Assembly (NCBI GenBank): GCA_040757065.1
Contig: JBFLXR010000001.1
Span: 1-64,000, forward strand
Source: JBFLXR01 sp040757065
GTDB lineage: Bacteria; Pseudomonadota; Gammaproteobacteria; Burkholderiales; Gallionellaceae
Length of the DNA: 64,000 nucleotides
Direction: 5' to 3'
Shown: piece by piece, positions 42,760 to 51,089 of the stretch
How positions within the stretch are numbered: position 1 is the stretch's first letter
Layout of the letters: the number at the start of each line of letters is the position of its first letter
Made by a program: the position numbers and the translations under genes
The notes under the pieces: generated by a model
What the model was told of the DNA's origin: nothing
What the model saw: the letters and a program-made list of their open reading frames with translations, nothing else
Database searches by the model: none

Positions 42760-44145
42760 CTACCGACTTGGTAGATTAACAAGTGCTGCAAGTTTGGCTG
42801 CTTGGTCGAGTACACGCTGTGCCTGGTCTAAAAGGTGTGCTATGCCGTCCGGTTTGCTGGCCTGAACGATCTGGCGCGCGCTGAGGCAGAGTCTTAATGC
42901 ACTGTAGTCGTTGGTACAGTGTATCGGTTGAGCAAGTTGGCAGCGTGTCGAGGCATGGGGCAGCGCCTTGTAAACCTGAGTGGTCTGGTCTGTATCGAGC
43001 GTTTTCCAACCGAAGCCGTCCGGTTGGCGGAGCAGGAACGGAAATACAGTTTGTATACAGTCCCAATTCTGCTTCAGGCCGAGCGTGCTGCGCTGCAATG
43101 GCGGCGTGACGATGGGGATAAATGCCGGGTCGCGGTTCAGCCGATCTTGTAAGACACGGGCGAAGCGGTACAGCAGGTCGGTGATTACAGACTCCGGCAC
43201 GCTGCGGAAGGCGCGCAGCTCATACAAGGCGGCTTCCCAGCGCAGCACCAGTCCGAAATTGGGTGTTGCGTCCAGCGGTGCGGTAGGTGTTTCATTTTCT
43301 TCGGAGGGAATGAGCAGCACGCCGGAAAAACTGGGGCCGCCGACGAATTTCGAGCCGGTCAGCGCGATGCTGTAGCCGTGTGCCAGACAGGCGCGCAGCG
43401 TGTCGGGGGCGAGGCGGAATTGGCAGGCATCGATCATGACTTCCAATCGTGCGCCGTAAGTCCGTTTCAAATCGGTCGAACAGGCATAGCTTGGGGCAAT
43501 CAGCCCGCTTTTCGAAATGTCGGTTTGAATCAACAATACCTGGCATCCGGCTGCCTGTGCCTGATGGGTGAGTGAGCTGAATTCGGCATCGATTTCGTGC
43601 GCGGGGCGCGGCGTGCCGTCCGGCAATCGCAAAGCCACAGTCACGGTTTCTGGCGAGGGATGCATGCTGTGCAAGGTGCGCAGTACGCCGCTGCCGGTTT
43701 CGTTTTCTTCAACGCTAATGACGCGTAGCGGTTGCGGCGAACGTGCCAGCATACGCTGGGCGGCGAGGCAATGCAGGTCGGTGCCGGAGGGGGCAAACAG
43801 CATCTGCGGCTGGGTATCTTCCAATCCGCACAGTTTCAGCAGTTCGGTGCGTAAACGCGCTAGCGCGTCAGCATAAACAGTGGAGGGCGATGCATGGCGC
43901 AGCGCTTCGCTCAAATGCACTCTCAGTCGGTCTGCTGCGTCGAATGCGCCGGGGGAGATGAACGATGCTGTGGCTGAGGCAAAGTCTAATAATTCAGGCT
44001 CTGGGACGGGGCGGCAGCCGTAGCGGTTCGTACCGCTTACCGGGTCAAGTGCAATGCGCGCATCGCCGCCCTGCGTCAGCAGCGCGGCAGTGTCCGGCAG
44101 CATCGACCCGGAAGCGTTTAGTGCGCGCCCAGCGGTTGGCGTCAT
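42760..44145 (-). CDS. PLP-dependent fold-type-I enzyme of unknown specificity
   Basis: 461 residues. The PLP site is visible: Asp near 237 in EVMIDACQFR, which would hold the pyridine nitrogen, and Lys near 264 in LTGSKFVGGPSFSGV, the Schiff-base residue. FAPSGTDLHCLAAQ (about 117-130) supplies the phosphate-cradle turn. The layout resembles class V aminotransferases or decarboxylase-like enzymes, but no close family is recognised. It is the third gene of the minus-strand run decarboxylase, ATP-grasp, PLP enzyme, starting 6 nt after the ATP-grasp gene. The bulk C terminus after residue 300 is poorly conserved in pattern. Confidence 0.8.
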   Translation of the reverse strand: MTPTAGRALNASGSMLPDTAALLTQGGDARIALDPVSGTNRYGCRPVPEPELLDFASATASFISPGAFDAADRLRVHLSEALRHASPSTVYADALARLRTELLKLCGLEDTQPQMLFAPSGTDLHCLAAQRMLARSPQPLRVISVEENETGSGVLRTLHSMHPSPETVTVALRLPDGTPRPAHEIDAEFSSLTHQAQAAGCQVLLIQTDISKSGLIAPSYACSTDLKRTYGARLEVMIDACQFRLAPDTLRACLAHGYSIALTGSKFVGGPSFSGVLLIPSEENETPTAPLDATPNFGLVLRWEAALYELRAFRSVPESVITDLLYRFARVLQDRLNRDPAFIPIVTPPLQRSTLGLKQNWDCIQTVFPFLLRQPDGFGWKTLDTDQTTQVYKALPHASTRCQLAQPIHCTNDYSALRLCLSARQIVQASKPDGIAHLLDQAQRVLDQAAKLAALVNLPSR

Positions 44146-44151
44146 GCCAGA

Positions 44152-45375
44152 TCAGGCTGCCTGTTGTTTTTGCATGGCATGCAGCAGCAGGTTGCGGAAG
44201 GCAGTGAAAACCTTGCGCATTTGCGGCTGTTTGTAGGGGTAGAGATCGATCGGATCCATGGCGTGTACGACTGCACTGGTGTCTAACTCAAATAGTAACA
44301 ATTCGCCCGCAGGCGTTTCCGCGCAATCCAGAATCAGATAATCCAGTCCGGTGCGTTCATAGATCGCTTGCAGCGCAGAAGCATGTTTGCGGGCGAATTC
44401 AGCGTCGAACTCTGCCATGAACTTTTCTTCTTCGGCGCGTTTCTCTGCGCTTTCGTTCATGCCCGCATTCATGTAGTGGATCATCCAGTGCGCGGACACG
44501 CCCAAATGCACGGCGTAAGGGCGACCTTCGATCAGTGCTACCCGGAATTTGCGGAACAATCCGTCGGTATTGCGGTAATCGATGAACGGCGACAGGTAGA
44601 ACATCTCGTCCGACATGGCGGAGAGGTAAATTTGCAATGCTGCCGGATCGTCGATTCTTTCCAGTCCGCGACCGGCATGAGAGCCGACCGGACGAACAAC
44701 GATCGGATAATCGGCATCAGGCAAAATTTTGGATAGTGTAGCTTGATTGTTGACAAGGGCACTCAGCTCAGCGCGGGTTTGTCGCACGGTGGCTGGCATC
44801 GCGACGCCCGGAATGTCGGCCAGCAGGGCATGTGCACGGTCGCGCGCCAGATTCAGAATGCGATCAGCCCGGTTGAGTACCGGGAGCGGCCAATCGGGCA
44901 ACGCTTTACCCAGTTCTTCTAAAAACATGCGGTTCTCGTCTGCTTCGGCGATGGCGACGAACAGCACGTCATGCGGCGGAATGGTCTCTGGAAAGGGCAA
45001 ATGCGGCGCGAGATAGAGATAATCCAGCGAAATATCCGAATCTTCCAGCAGAAAATCCAGCGGGGTGTTCGACATCAGATCGCCCGGCGTCATGATGGCC
45101 AGCAGCCGAATGCGCGCCGGTTGGTGCGGTGCGGACAAGTGGTAATGCTGTTTGCTGCGCAGGGCTTCACTTTGTACGGACAGTGCAATGTCCCGATTGC
45201 CGTTCAACTGCAAAATAGTAGAAAGATCCATCAGCGCGTCGGCGGCTGCGAGCGGTGGCAAGTGTTCGACACCGGCAATCAGCTCATTGCCGAGCGGGGT
45301 TAGGTCGATACCTTGATAGGCGAATTTCATCAGGGCTGCCGGGCCCATAAAAGTGTAAGTGACTGGCGCGTTCAT
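44152..45375 (-). CDS. ATP-grasp protein with a helical N-terminal region
   Basis: 407 residues. Residues about 30-80 look like a TPR-type helical pair (AAADALMDLSTILQLNGNRDIALSVQSEALRSK). Then comes a pre-ATP-grasp alpha/beta part (LLAIMTPGDL, DVLFVAIAEADENR) and the ATP-grasp core: PIVVRPVGSHAGRGLERI (about 224-241) as the nucleotide loop, and LLLFELDTSAVVHAMDP (about 360-374) as the metal-binding end. The usual Glu-x-Asn is Glu363-x-Asp365 here. ATP-grasp enzymes activate a carboxylate as acyl phosphate and join it to an amine or thiol. It sits between two PLP enzyme genes (gaps 24 and 6 nt). Confidence 0.82.
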   Translation of the reverse strand: MNAPVTYTFMGPAALMKFAYQGIDLTPLGNELIAGVEHLPPLAAADALMDLSTILQLNGNRDIALSVQSEALRSKQHYHLSAPHQPARIRLLAIMTPGDLMSNTPLDFLLEDSDISLDYLYLAPHLPFPETIPPHDVLFVAIAEADENRMFLEELGKALPDWPLPVLNRADRILNLARDRAHALLADIPGVAMPATVRQTRAELSALVNNQATLSKILPDADYPIVVRPVGSHAGRGLERIDDPAALQIYLSAMSDEMFYLSPFIDYRNTDGLFRKFRVALIEGRPYAVHLGVSAHWMIHYMNAGMNESAEKRAEEEKFMAEFDAEFARKHASALQAIYERTGLDYLILDCAETPAGELLLFELDTSAVVHAMDPIDLYPYKQPQMRKVFTAFRNLLLHAMQKQQAA

Positions 45376-45399
45376 TCTGGTAGTTCCGGTCGGATTGAT

Positions 45400-46851
45400 C
45401 TAGTTCGCTATTCTGGCGCGTCCGAAGCGTAGTGTTGTTTCGATTAGCGCATCAATATCGGCAGTATTCGTGCGATGGTTGACGATGGCGGCGCGAATGG
45501 CAAGTTTGCCGTCGATAGTGGTGGCCGAAGGTGCGGCGACGCCGGATTCTTGCAAATCGGCAATAATTGCACCGTTGATGCGGTCGGCATCGGCGGCGCG
45601 GTAGCGGAAGCATACAATGTTCAGCGAAACTGGTGCGAGTAGCTCCAGTTCCGGTTCGGTGCTGATGCGTTCGGCAAGGTAATTCGCGAGTCGGCAGGTA
45701 TGCGCAATGGTTTTGCCTAATTGGTCGGTGCCGTAAACCTGCAAGGTAAACCAAGTTTTCAGCGCGCGGAAGCCGCGTGAGAGATCGGGGCCGAAATCGC
45801 ACGGCCACGGCGAACCGGCTGCCATGCCGCGCGTCTCGCGACGCAAATAGGCGGCGGACGAGGCGAAGGCAGACATGTGCAAGGCACCGTCGCGAATCAG
45901 GATAAAGCCGGCATCGTAAGGGACTTGTCCCCATTTGTGGAAGTCGAAAGCAATCGAGTCGGCCTGTTCGATGCCTTGCAGGCGGGATGCGAGTTCCGGC
46001 GAGAGCATGGCGAGCGCACCGTATGCGCCATCGACATGGAACCAGAGTTTTTCCCTCTTGGCCAGTATGGACACTTCCCTCAGCGGGTCGATTGCGCCGG
46101 TGTTGACTGTGCCGGCGGTAGCGGCGACGAAGAAAGGGGTTAGTCCGGCGGCGCGGTCGGCCGCGATGGCATCGGACAGTGCATCCAGACGGATGCGGTG
46201 TTCGGCATCCACCGGGATGCGGCGTAATGCCTCGCTGCCTAGACCTGCTACTTCCATCATTTTGGCGATCGAGCCGTGCGCATCGGTCGAGGTGTAGGCG
46301 ACCAGTCTTTGGCCGCATTCGACCAGTCCACGGTGACGCACTTCCGCACCGAGCGCGGCGTGGCGGGCAACCAGCACGGCGATCAGCGTTGCCATGGATG
46401 TGCCGGTCACGAATAGGCCGCTGGCTTCCTTGGGGAAGCTGAACAGTTCGCGCATCCATTGCACGATTTGCTGTTCGACGACGATGGGCATTTGGTCGCG
46501 GCCGCCTAAATTGGCGTTCAGTCCGGCGGCCAGCATTTCCGCCAGCATGCCGACCGGCGTACCGCCGCCATGCACCCAGCCCATAAAGCCGGGATGGGCG
46601 TTGCCTACTGCATACGGCAATACGTTTTCCATGAATTGACGATGTGCGTCGGACAGCTCGCTCGGTGCATGGGGAAGCGGGCGGCGGAATGTATCGCGCA
46701 CCTCGTCCGGTGCGGGCTGCCAGACCGGACGGCTACGCAAGTGTTCGAGGTAATCGAACATGTCATCCAGCATGCGGTGACCTTGGGCGCGCAACGCATC
46801 CCAATCATCCGGATCGAGCGAGGCGTGCGGTATCGGCGGCGTGTCGTGCAT
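45400..46851 (-). CDS. Group II PLP-dependent amino acid decarboxylase
   Basis: 483 residues, related to aromatic-amino-acid and glutamate decarboxylases. Signatures: NAHPGFMGWVHGGGTPVGM (about 83-101), LFVTGTSMATLIAVLVAR, STDAHGSIAKMMEVAGLG, VAATAGTVNTGAIDP and FHVDGAYGALAML with the pyridine-binding Asp; the Schiff-base Lys is in FDFHKWGQVPYDAG near residue 303. It would convert an amino acid to an amine. The substrate is unknown. It starts 44 nt after gluQ and is the first gene of the three-gene set. Its ribosome-binding site is weak. Confidence 0.9.
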   Translation of the reverse strand: MHDTPPIPHASLDPDDWDALRAQGHRMLDDMFDYLEHLRSRPVWQPAPDEVRDTFRRPLPHAPSELSDAHRQFMENVLPYAVGNAHPGFMGWVHGGGTPVGMLAEMLAAGLNANLGGRDQMPIVVEQQIVQWMRELFSFPKEASGLFVTGTSMATLIAVLVARHAALGAEVRHRGLVECGQRLVAYTSTDAHGSIAKMMEVAGLGSEALRRIPVDAEHRIRLDALSDAIAADRAAGLTPFFVAATAGTVNTGAIDPLREVSILAKREKLWFHVDGAYGALAMLSPELASRLQGIEQADSIAFDFHKWGQVPYDAGFILIRDGALHMSAFASSAAYLRRETRGMAAGSPWPCDFGPDLSRGFRALKTWFTLQVYGTDQLGKTIAHTCRLANYLAERISTEPELELLAPVSLNIVCFRYRAADADRINGAIIADLQESGVAAPSATTIDGKLAIRAAIVNHRTNTADIDALIETTLRFGRARIAN

Positions 46852-46895
46852 GAAGGGTCGGCGCGAGGTTCGGTTGAATTAAGCGTGTGGGTGAA

Positions 46896-47825
46896 TCATC
46901 GTATAACCGGAACAAATTGGCAATGGAATTCGCGCGGGGTGGACGGTAAGGCGCGCAGGCTATGCAATAGCGCGGGTTGCCAGTGCTGTACGCCCCATGC
47001 CAGCACTTCATCTGGGCGGCACGCCGGTAGGTCGGCGGGCGGATTTTGCCGCAGGAATTGCAGCGCCTGTACCAGTGCCAAGCTGGGTTGTTGGACGGCT
47101 ATCGGTTCCGCCAAAGTTTGCTTGCTCAATTTTTCGCCTTGGGCATTCACTGCTACCGGCAAATGACGGTAATGCGGTGTCGGCAAGCCGAGCAGATGTT
47201 GCAAATGTATTTGCCGAGCGGTTGAGGTCAGCAGATCCGCGCCGCGCACGATGTCGGTAATGCCCTGTTCCGCGTCGTCCACAACCACTGCTAGTTGATA
47301 GGCGAATAACCCATCGGCGCGTTTGACCACGAAATCGCCGATTTCGCGTTCCAGATTTTGTTCGATGCGCCCCTGAATACCGTCTTCGAAAACGATGGTG
47401 GTATTGTGTGTGCGCACCCGCCAAGCGCGGGCGCTGCGCCCGCTTGGTAGTCCGTCGCGGCAGGAGCCGGGATAAATTTGGCCCTCTGCGCCGTACAGTG
47501 CGGAATCGGCGATTTCTTTGCGAGTACAGGCGCAAGGATAGGCGCTGCCGGAGGCGATCAGGCGGTCGAGTGCTGTCTGGTAAGCTTCGTCGCGCTGGCT
47601 TTGGTAGAGCACAGACTCATCCCAGTACAGATGCAGGGCTTCCAGTGTCCTTAATATGTCATCCCCGGCACCGGGGACGCAGCGCGGGCGATCTAAATCC
47701 TCCATCCGTACCAGCCATGCGCCTTGATGCCGGCGGGCGTCCAGATAACTGCCGACCGCAGTAACCAGCGAGCCGAAGTGAAGCGGGCCGGTGGGCGAGG
47801 GGGCGAAGCGACCGCGGTAGTTCAA
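46896..47825 (-). CDS. gluQ: Glutamyl-Q tRNA(Asp) synthetase
   Basis: 309 residues. It attaches glutamate to queuosine at position 34 of tRNA-Asp. A GluRS catalytic core with no anticodon-binding domain: RFAPSPTGPLHFGSLVTAVGSYLDAR (HIGH region), a zinc site CACTR with CRDG later, and a KMSKS-like EKLSKQ. Start is TTG 47825 with GAGGG 6 nt before. It complements queE and queC elsewhere in the window. Confidence 0.95.
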   Translation of the reverse strand: MNYRGRFAPSPTGPLHFGSLVTAVGSYLDARRHQGAWLVRMEDLDRPRCVPGAGDDILRTLEALHLYWDESVLYQSQRDEAYQTALDRLIASGSAYPCACTRKEIADSALYGAEGQIYPGSCRDGLPSGRSARAWRVRTHNTTIVFEDGIQGRIEQNLEREIGDFVVKRADGLFAYQLAVVVDDAEQGITDIVRGADLLTSTARQIHLQHLLGLPTPHYRHLPVAVNAQGEKLSKQTLAEPIAVQQPSLALVQALQFLRQNPPADLPACRPDEVLAWGVQHWQPALLHSLRALPSTPREFHCQFVPVIR

Positions 47826-47921
47826 ATGTTCCCTCTCTATACTGCGCGACCCCTACATTTGGGCTTGCTCGTGTCGGTACAGAAAAAGTGCGTAGTTAGC
47901 GCCGGATACACGCGAGCTGGA

Positions 47922-50183
47922 TCAAGCCGTCACGGCTTCTTCAGCAAATTCCAACCCCACCTTGCCATCCTTCACATCGACAATGACCTTGCCGCCGTGT
48001 GCGAGGCGACCAAACAGCAGTTCGTCGGCCAGCGCACTGCGGATGGTGTCCTGAATCAGGCGCGACATCGGGCGTGCCCCCATCACTGGGTCGAAACCGT
48101 TTTCGGCCAGATAGTCCTTCAGGCTGTCGGTGAATACCGCTTCCACTTTCTTTTCATGGAGTTGCTCTTCCAGTTGCATGAGGAATTTGTCCACTACACG
48201 CAGGATCACTTCTTTATCCAGCGGTGCGAAGGAGACGATGGCATCCAGCCGGTTGCGGAATTCCGGCGTGAACATGCGCTTGATGTCGGCCATTTCGTCG
48301 CCGGAGGCAACGGTCTTAGTGAAACCGATCTGCGTTTTAGTCAGCGCTTCCGCGCCCGCATTGGTGGTCATGATGATGACTACGTTGCGGAAATCGGCTT
48401 TGCGTCCATTGTTGTCGGTCAGCGTGCCATGATCCATGACTTGCAGCAGCACGTTGAAAATATCCGGGTGGGCTTTTTCGATTTCGTCCAGCAGCAGCAC
48501 ACAATGCGGTTGCTTGCTGATCGCTTCGGTAAGCAGGCCGCCCTGATCAAAGCCGACATAGCCGGGGGGCGCACCGATCAGGCGCGAAACGGCGTGGCGC
48601 TCCATATATTCCGACATGTCGAAGCGATGCAGCGGCATGCCCATGCAATACGCCAACTGACGGGCGACTTCGGTCTTGCCGACGCCGGTGGGGCCGGAGA
48701 ACAGGAAGCTGCCGATCGGTTTTTGCGGGTTGCCCAGACCGCTGCGCGACATTTTAATGGCGCGTGCCAGCACGTCGATGGCTTTTTCTTGGCCGAATAC
48801 AACGGCTTTCAAGTCGCGATCCAGCGTCTTCAGCGTGTTGCGGTCGTCCTGCGAGACGGTGCGCGGCGGGATGCGCGCGATCTTGGCGATGATTTCTTCG
48901 ATCTCGTGCTTGCCAATCATCTTCTTTTGCCGGGATTTCGGCAGAATGCGCTGCGCAGCGCCGGCTTCGTCCAGTACATCGATCGCTTTGTCCGGCAGAT
49001 GGCGGTCATTGATGAAACGCGCCGACAGTTCGGCGGCTGAAGAGATGGCTGCAGCGCTGTATTTCACGCTATGGTGCGCTTCGAAGCGCGGTTTTAGGCC
49101 GCGCAGAATTTCGATAGTCTGTTCTACGGTCGGTTCGGGTACGTCCACTTTCTGGAAGCGGCGCGACAGCGCATGATCTTTCTCGAAAATGCCGCGGTAT
49201 TCTTGATAAGTGGTTGCGCCGATGCATTTCAGCGAGCCATTCGACAGTGCGGGCTTCAGCAGGTTGGAGGCATCCATCGTGCCGCCGGTGGCTGCACCTG
49301 CACCGATCAGGGTATGGATTTCGTCGATGAATAAAATTGCATTCGGTGCGTCGGCGAGTTCTTTCAACACCGCTTTCAGGCGCTGCTCGAAATCGCCGCG
49401 ATATTTGGTGCCGGCCAGCAGCGCGCCCATGTCGAGTGCATATACCTGTGCGTCTTGCAGAATTTCCGGGACTTCGTTTTCCACGATGCGACGCGCCAAT
49501 CCTTCGGCGATAGCGGTTTTGCCGACCCCGGCTTCGCCGACTAGCAGCGGATTGTTTTTACGGCGGCGGCAAAGGGTTTGAATGACGCGTTCCAGCTCCA
49601 GATCGCGCCCGATCAGCGGGTCGATTTTGCCTGCCAGTGCTTGTGCGTTCAGATCAACGGTGTATTCGTTCAGTGCGCCTTCCGCTGGTTTTTCCTGCGT
49701 TTCTTCCGCGCTGCTGCTGTTTCCGGCGGCGGATTTCTGCGGCTCGCTTTGTTCGCTGCGGATGCCGTGGGTAATGTAGTTCACCACATCCAGACGGGTG
49801 ATGTTGCGCTGGCTGAGGAGATAAACCGCTTGCGACTCTTTTTCTCCGAACAGGGCGGCAAGAATGTTCGCGCCGGTAACTTCCTTCTTGTTGCTCGACT
49901 GCACATGCAGAATCGCGCGTTGTATGACGCGCTGAAAGCCGATAGTCGGTTGCGTGTCGGCTTCGCCGCTGCCCGGGATGATCGGAGTATGCACAGCGAT
50001 GTAGTCAGTTAGCTCTGTGCGCAGCTCTTCCAGATCTGCGCCGCAGGCGCGCAGGACTTGCGCGGCGGACGGGTTATCCAGCATGGCGAGTAACAGATGC
50101 TCTACCGTCACGAATTCGTGACGTTTCTGGCGAGCCTCGACAAAGGCCAGATGCAGGCTGACTTCCAATTCTTGCGCGATCAT
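47922..50183 (-). CDS. clpA: ATP-dependent Clp protease ATPase ClpA
   Basis: 753 residues. N-domain (about 1-140) with the repeat pattern of ClpA, a linker rich in Ser/Glu/Ala (about 140-165), AAA module 1 with GEAGVGKTAIAEG and module 2 with GPTGVGKTEVARQ. The ClpP-binding loop is TQIGFTK. It unfolds substrates for ClpP. It is read with clpS upstream, whose adaptor role is to bring N-degron substrates. GGAGG 9 nt before ATG 50183. Confidence 0.97.
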   Translation of the reverse strand: MIAQELEVSLHLAFVEARQKRHEFVTVEHLLLAMLDNPSAAQVLRACGADLEELRTELTDYIAVHTPIIPGSGEADTQPTIGFQRVIQRAILHVQSSNKKEVTGANILAALFGEKESQAVYLLSQRNITRLDVVNYITHGIRSEQSEPQKSAAGNSSSAEETQEKPAEGALNEYTVDLNAQALAGKIDPLIGRDLELERVIQTLCRRRKNNPLLVGEAGVGKTAIAEGLARRIVENEVPEILQDAQVYALDMGALLAGTKYRGDFEQRLKAVLKELADAPNAILFIDEIHTLIGAGAATGGTMDASNLLKPALSNGSLKCIGATTYQEYRGIFEKDHALSRRFQKVDVPEPTVEQTIEILRGLKPRFEAHHSVKYSAAAISSAAELSARFINDRHLPDKAIDVLDEAGAAQRILPKSRQKKMIGKHEIEEIIAKIARIPPRTVSQDDRNTLKTLDRDLKAVVFGQEKAIDVLARAIKMSRSGLGNPQKPIGSFLFSGPTGVGKTEVARQLAYCMGMPLHRFDMSEYMERHAVSRLIGAPPGYVGFDQGGLLTEAISKQPHCVLLLDEIEKAHPDIFNVLLQVMDHGTLTDNNGRKADFRNVVIIMTTNAGAEALTKTQIGFTKTVASGDEMADIKRMFTPEFRNRLDAIVSFAPLDKEVILRVVDKFLMQLEEQLHEKKVEAVFTDSLKDYLAENGFDPVMGARPMSRLIQDTIRSALADELLFGRLAHGGKVIVDVKDGKVGLEFAEEAVTA

Positions 50184-50184
50184 T

Positions 50185-50493
50185 TCAATTTTCCTCCATC
50201 TTGCAGCGGAGCGGATGCTCGTGCTGCCGGGCGTATTCGGCTACTTGCATGACCTTGGTTTCCGCGATGTCCCGTGTATATACCCCGCAAACGGCCGACC
50301 CCTCGTTATGTACTTGGAGCATGATTTGCGTGGCGCGTTCACGGTTCATGGCAAAAAATCTTTCCAGAACCTCGATGACGAACTCCATAGTGGTGTAATC
50401 GTCATTTAGCAGGATCACCTTGTACAGCGGCGGCGGCTTTACTTTGCCGCGTTCGGTTTCCAGCACCGAGGCGTTTTCGTGTTTCGTGCTCAT
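50185..50493 (-). CDS. clpS: ClpA adaptor ClpS
   Basis: 102 residues from ATG 50493; the frame opens earlier without homology. The core LYKVILLNDDYTTMEFVIEVLERFF holds the N-degron-binding Asn-Asp pair, and MLQVHNEGSAVCGVYTRDIAETK contains the conserved His. It binds the N-domain of ClpA. Divergent from the cold-shock gene. Confidence 0.96.
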   Translation of the reverse strand: MSTKHENASVLETERGKVKPPPLYKVILLNDDYTTMEFVIEVLERFFAMNRERATQIMLQVHNEGSAVCGVYTRDIAETKVMQVAEYARQHEHPLRCKMEEN

Positions 50494-50723
50494 CGTTAGC
50501 AGTATTGTTGCATGTTTAACGGTTGCTATTTTGACGATTAGCGGGGGTTTTTCAAGCATATTTAAAAAAACATGCAATTACCCCTTGACTGTATCAACTA
50601 AACGGGAGTAAAAAGCAACTTGGTGTTTGATTCAAAGTATCTGCAGTACTGGTTTTGCCGTGTGCGGTCTTGGATTCAAACAGATTAGGGGGAATCTCCG
50701 GTTTTTTGAAGGAAAAAATACAC
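50494..50723 (+). promoter_or_regulatory. Long leader/promoter region of the cold-shock gene
   Basis: 230 nt between clpS and the cold-shock gene. A -35-like TTGACT is seen near 50585; no good -10 follows at standard spacing. If transcription starts there, the leader would be more than 100 nt long, as for cspA-type genes. Two near-copies of TTGATTCAAA (near 50626 and 50669) and a small AGATT/AATCT stem are present just upstream of the start. Confidence 0.4.
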
Positions 50724-50927
50724 ATGGCAACTGGTACCGTTAAGTGGTTCAACGACGCAAAGGGTTTTGGCTTTATTACTCCCGATGACGGCAGCGAAGA
50801 TTTGTTCGCGCACTTCTCCGCAATCAACATGAGCGGCTTCAAAACTCTGAAGGAAGGCCAAAAGGTTTCCTTCGAAGTGGTGCAAGGCCCGAAGGGTAAG
50901 CAAGCTTCCAACATCCAGGCTGCTTAA
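50724..50927 (+). CDS. Cold-shock protein, CspA family
   Basis: 67 residues starting MATGTVKWFNDAKGFGFITPDDG. RNP1 is KGFGFI and RNP2 is DLFAHF, the RNA-binding faces of the five-strand barrel. AAGGA 11 nt before ATG 50724 is the likely ribosome-binding site. Family members act as RNA chaperones; whether this one is cold-inducible or constitutive cannot be read directly. The frame is open upstream to 50655 but without family similarity. Confidence 0.95.
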   Translation: MATGTVKWFNDAKGFGFITPDDGSEDLFAHFSAINMSGFKTLKEGQKVSFEVVQGPKGKQASNIQAA

Positions 50928-50943
50928 TCGCAGGTTGGTGTTC

Positions 50944-50978
50944 AAAAAGCCCGCCTTCCGGCGGGCTTTTTGTTTTTG
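50944..50978 (+). terminator. Rho-independent terminator after the cold-shock gene
   Basis: A perfect 12-bp stem (AAAAAGCCCGCC at 50944-50955, GGCGGGCTTTTT at 50960-50971) with a TTCC tetraloop, continued by GTTTTTG. Confidence 0.94.
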
Positions 50979-50988
50979 TCGGTTCGCG

Positions 50989-51017
50989 TTGATACCCCCC
51001 GGCGCATCGGGTATAAT
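50989..51017 (+). promoter_or_regulatory. Sigma-70 promoter of carA-carB
   Basis: TTGATA at 50989-50994 and a perfect TATAAT at 51012-51017 with a 17-nt spacer, placed directly after the terminator of the cold-shock gene and about 72 nt before the carA start. Confidence 0.85.
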
Positions 51018-51031
51018 TCACCCTCAATTCC

Positions 51032-51059
51032 AGCGGGGGGAACGGAAGTTCGTCCCGCT
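51032..51059 (+). promoter_or_regulatory. Hairpin in the carAB leader
   Basis: AGCGGG (51032-51037) and CCCGCT (51054-51059) enclose GAAC/GTTC pairs around a GGAA loop (51044-51047), a GNRA tetraloop; between the two helices lie a G-T wobble and a G-G mismatch. It begins close to the expected transcript start and ends 30 nt before the GTG start of carA. Regulatory role is inference; it lacks a T run. Confidence 0.55.
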
Positions 51060-51089
51060 TCTTTGTATCCACATTCTTGGGAGTATCCG

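Noticed and set aside
50970..51089. Upstream extension of carA
   Set aside because: It would include the carA promoter and leader hairpin; GTG 51090 has GGGAG upstream and begins the conserved protein.
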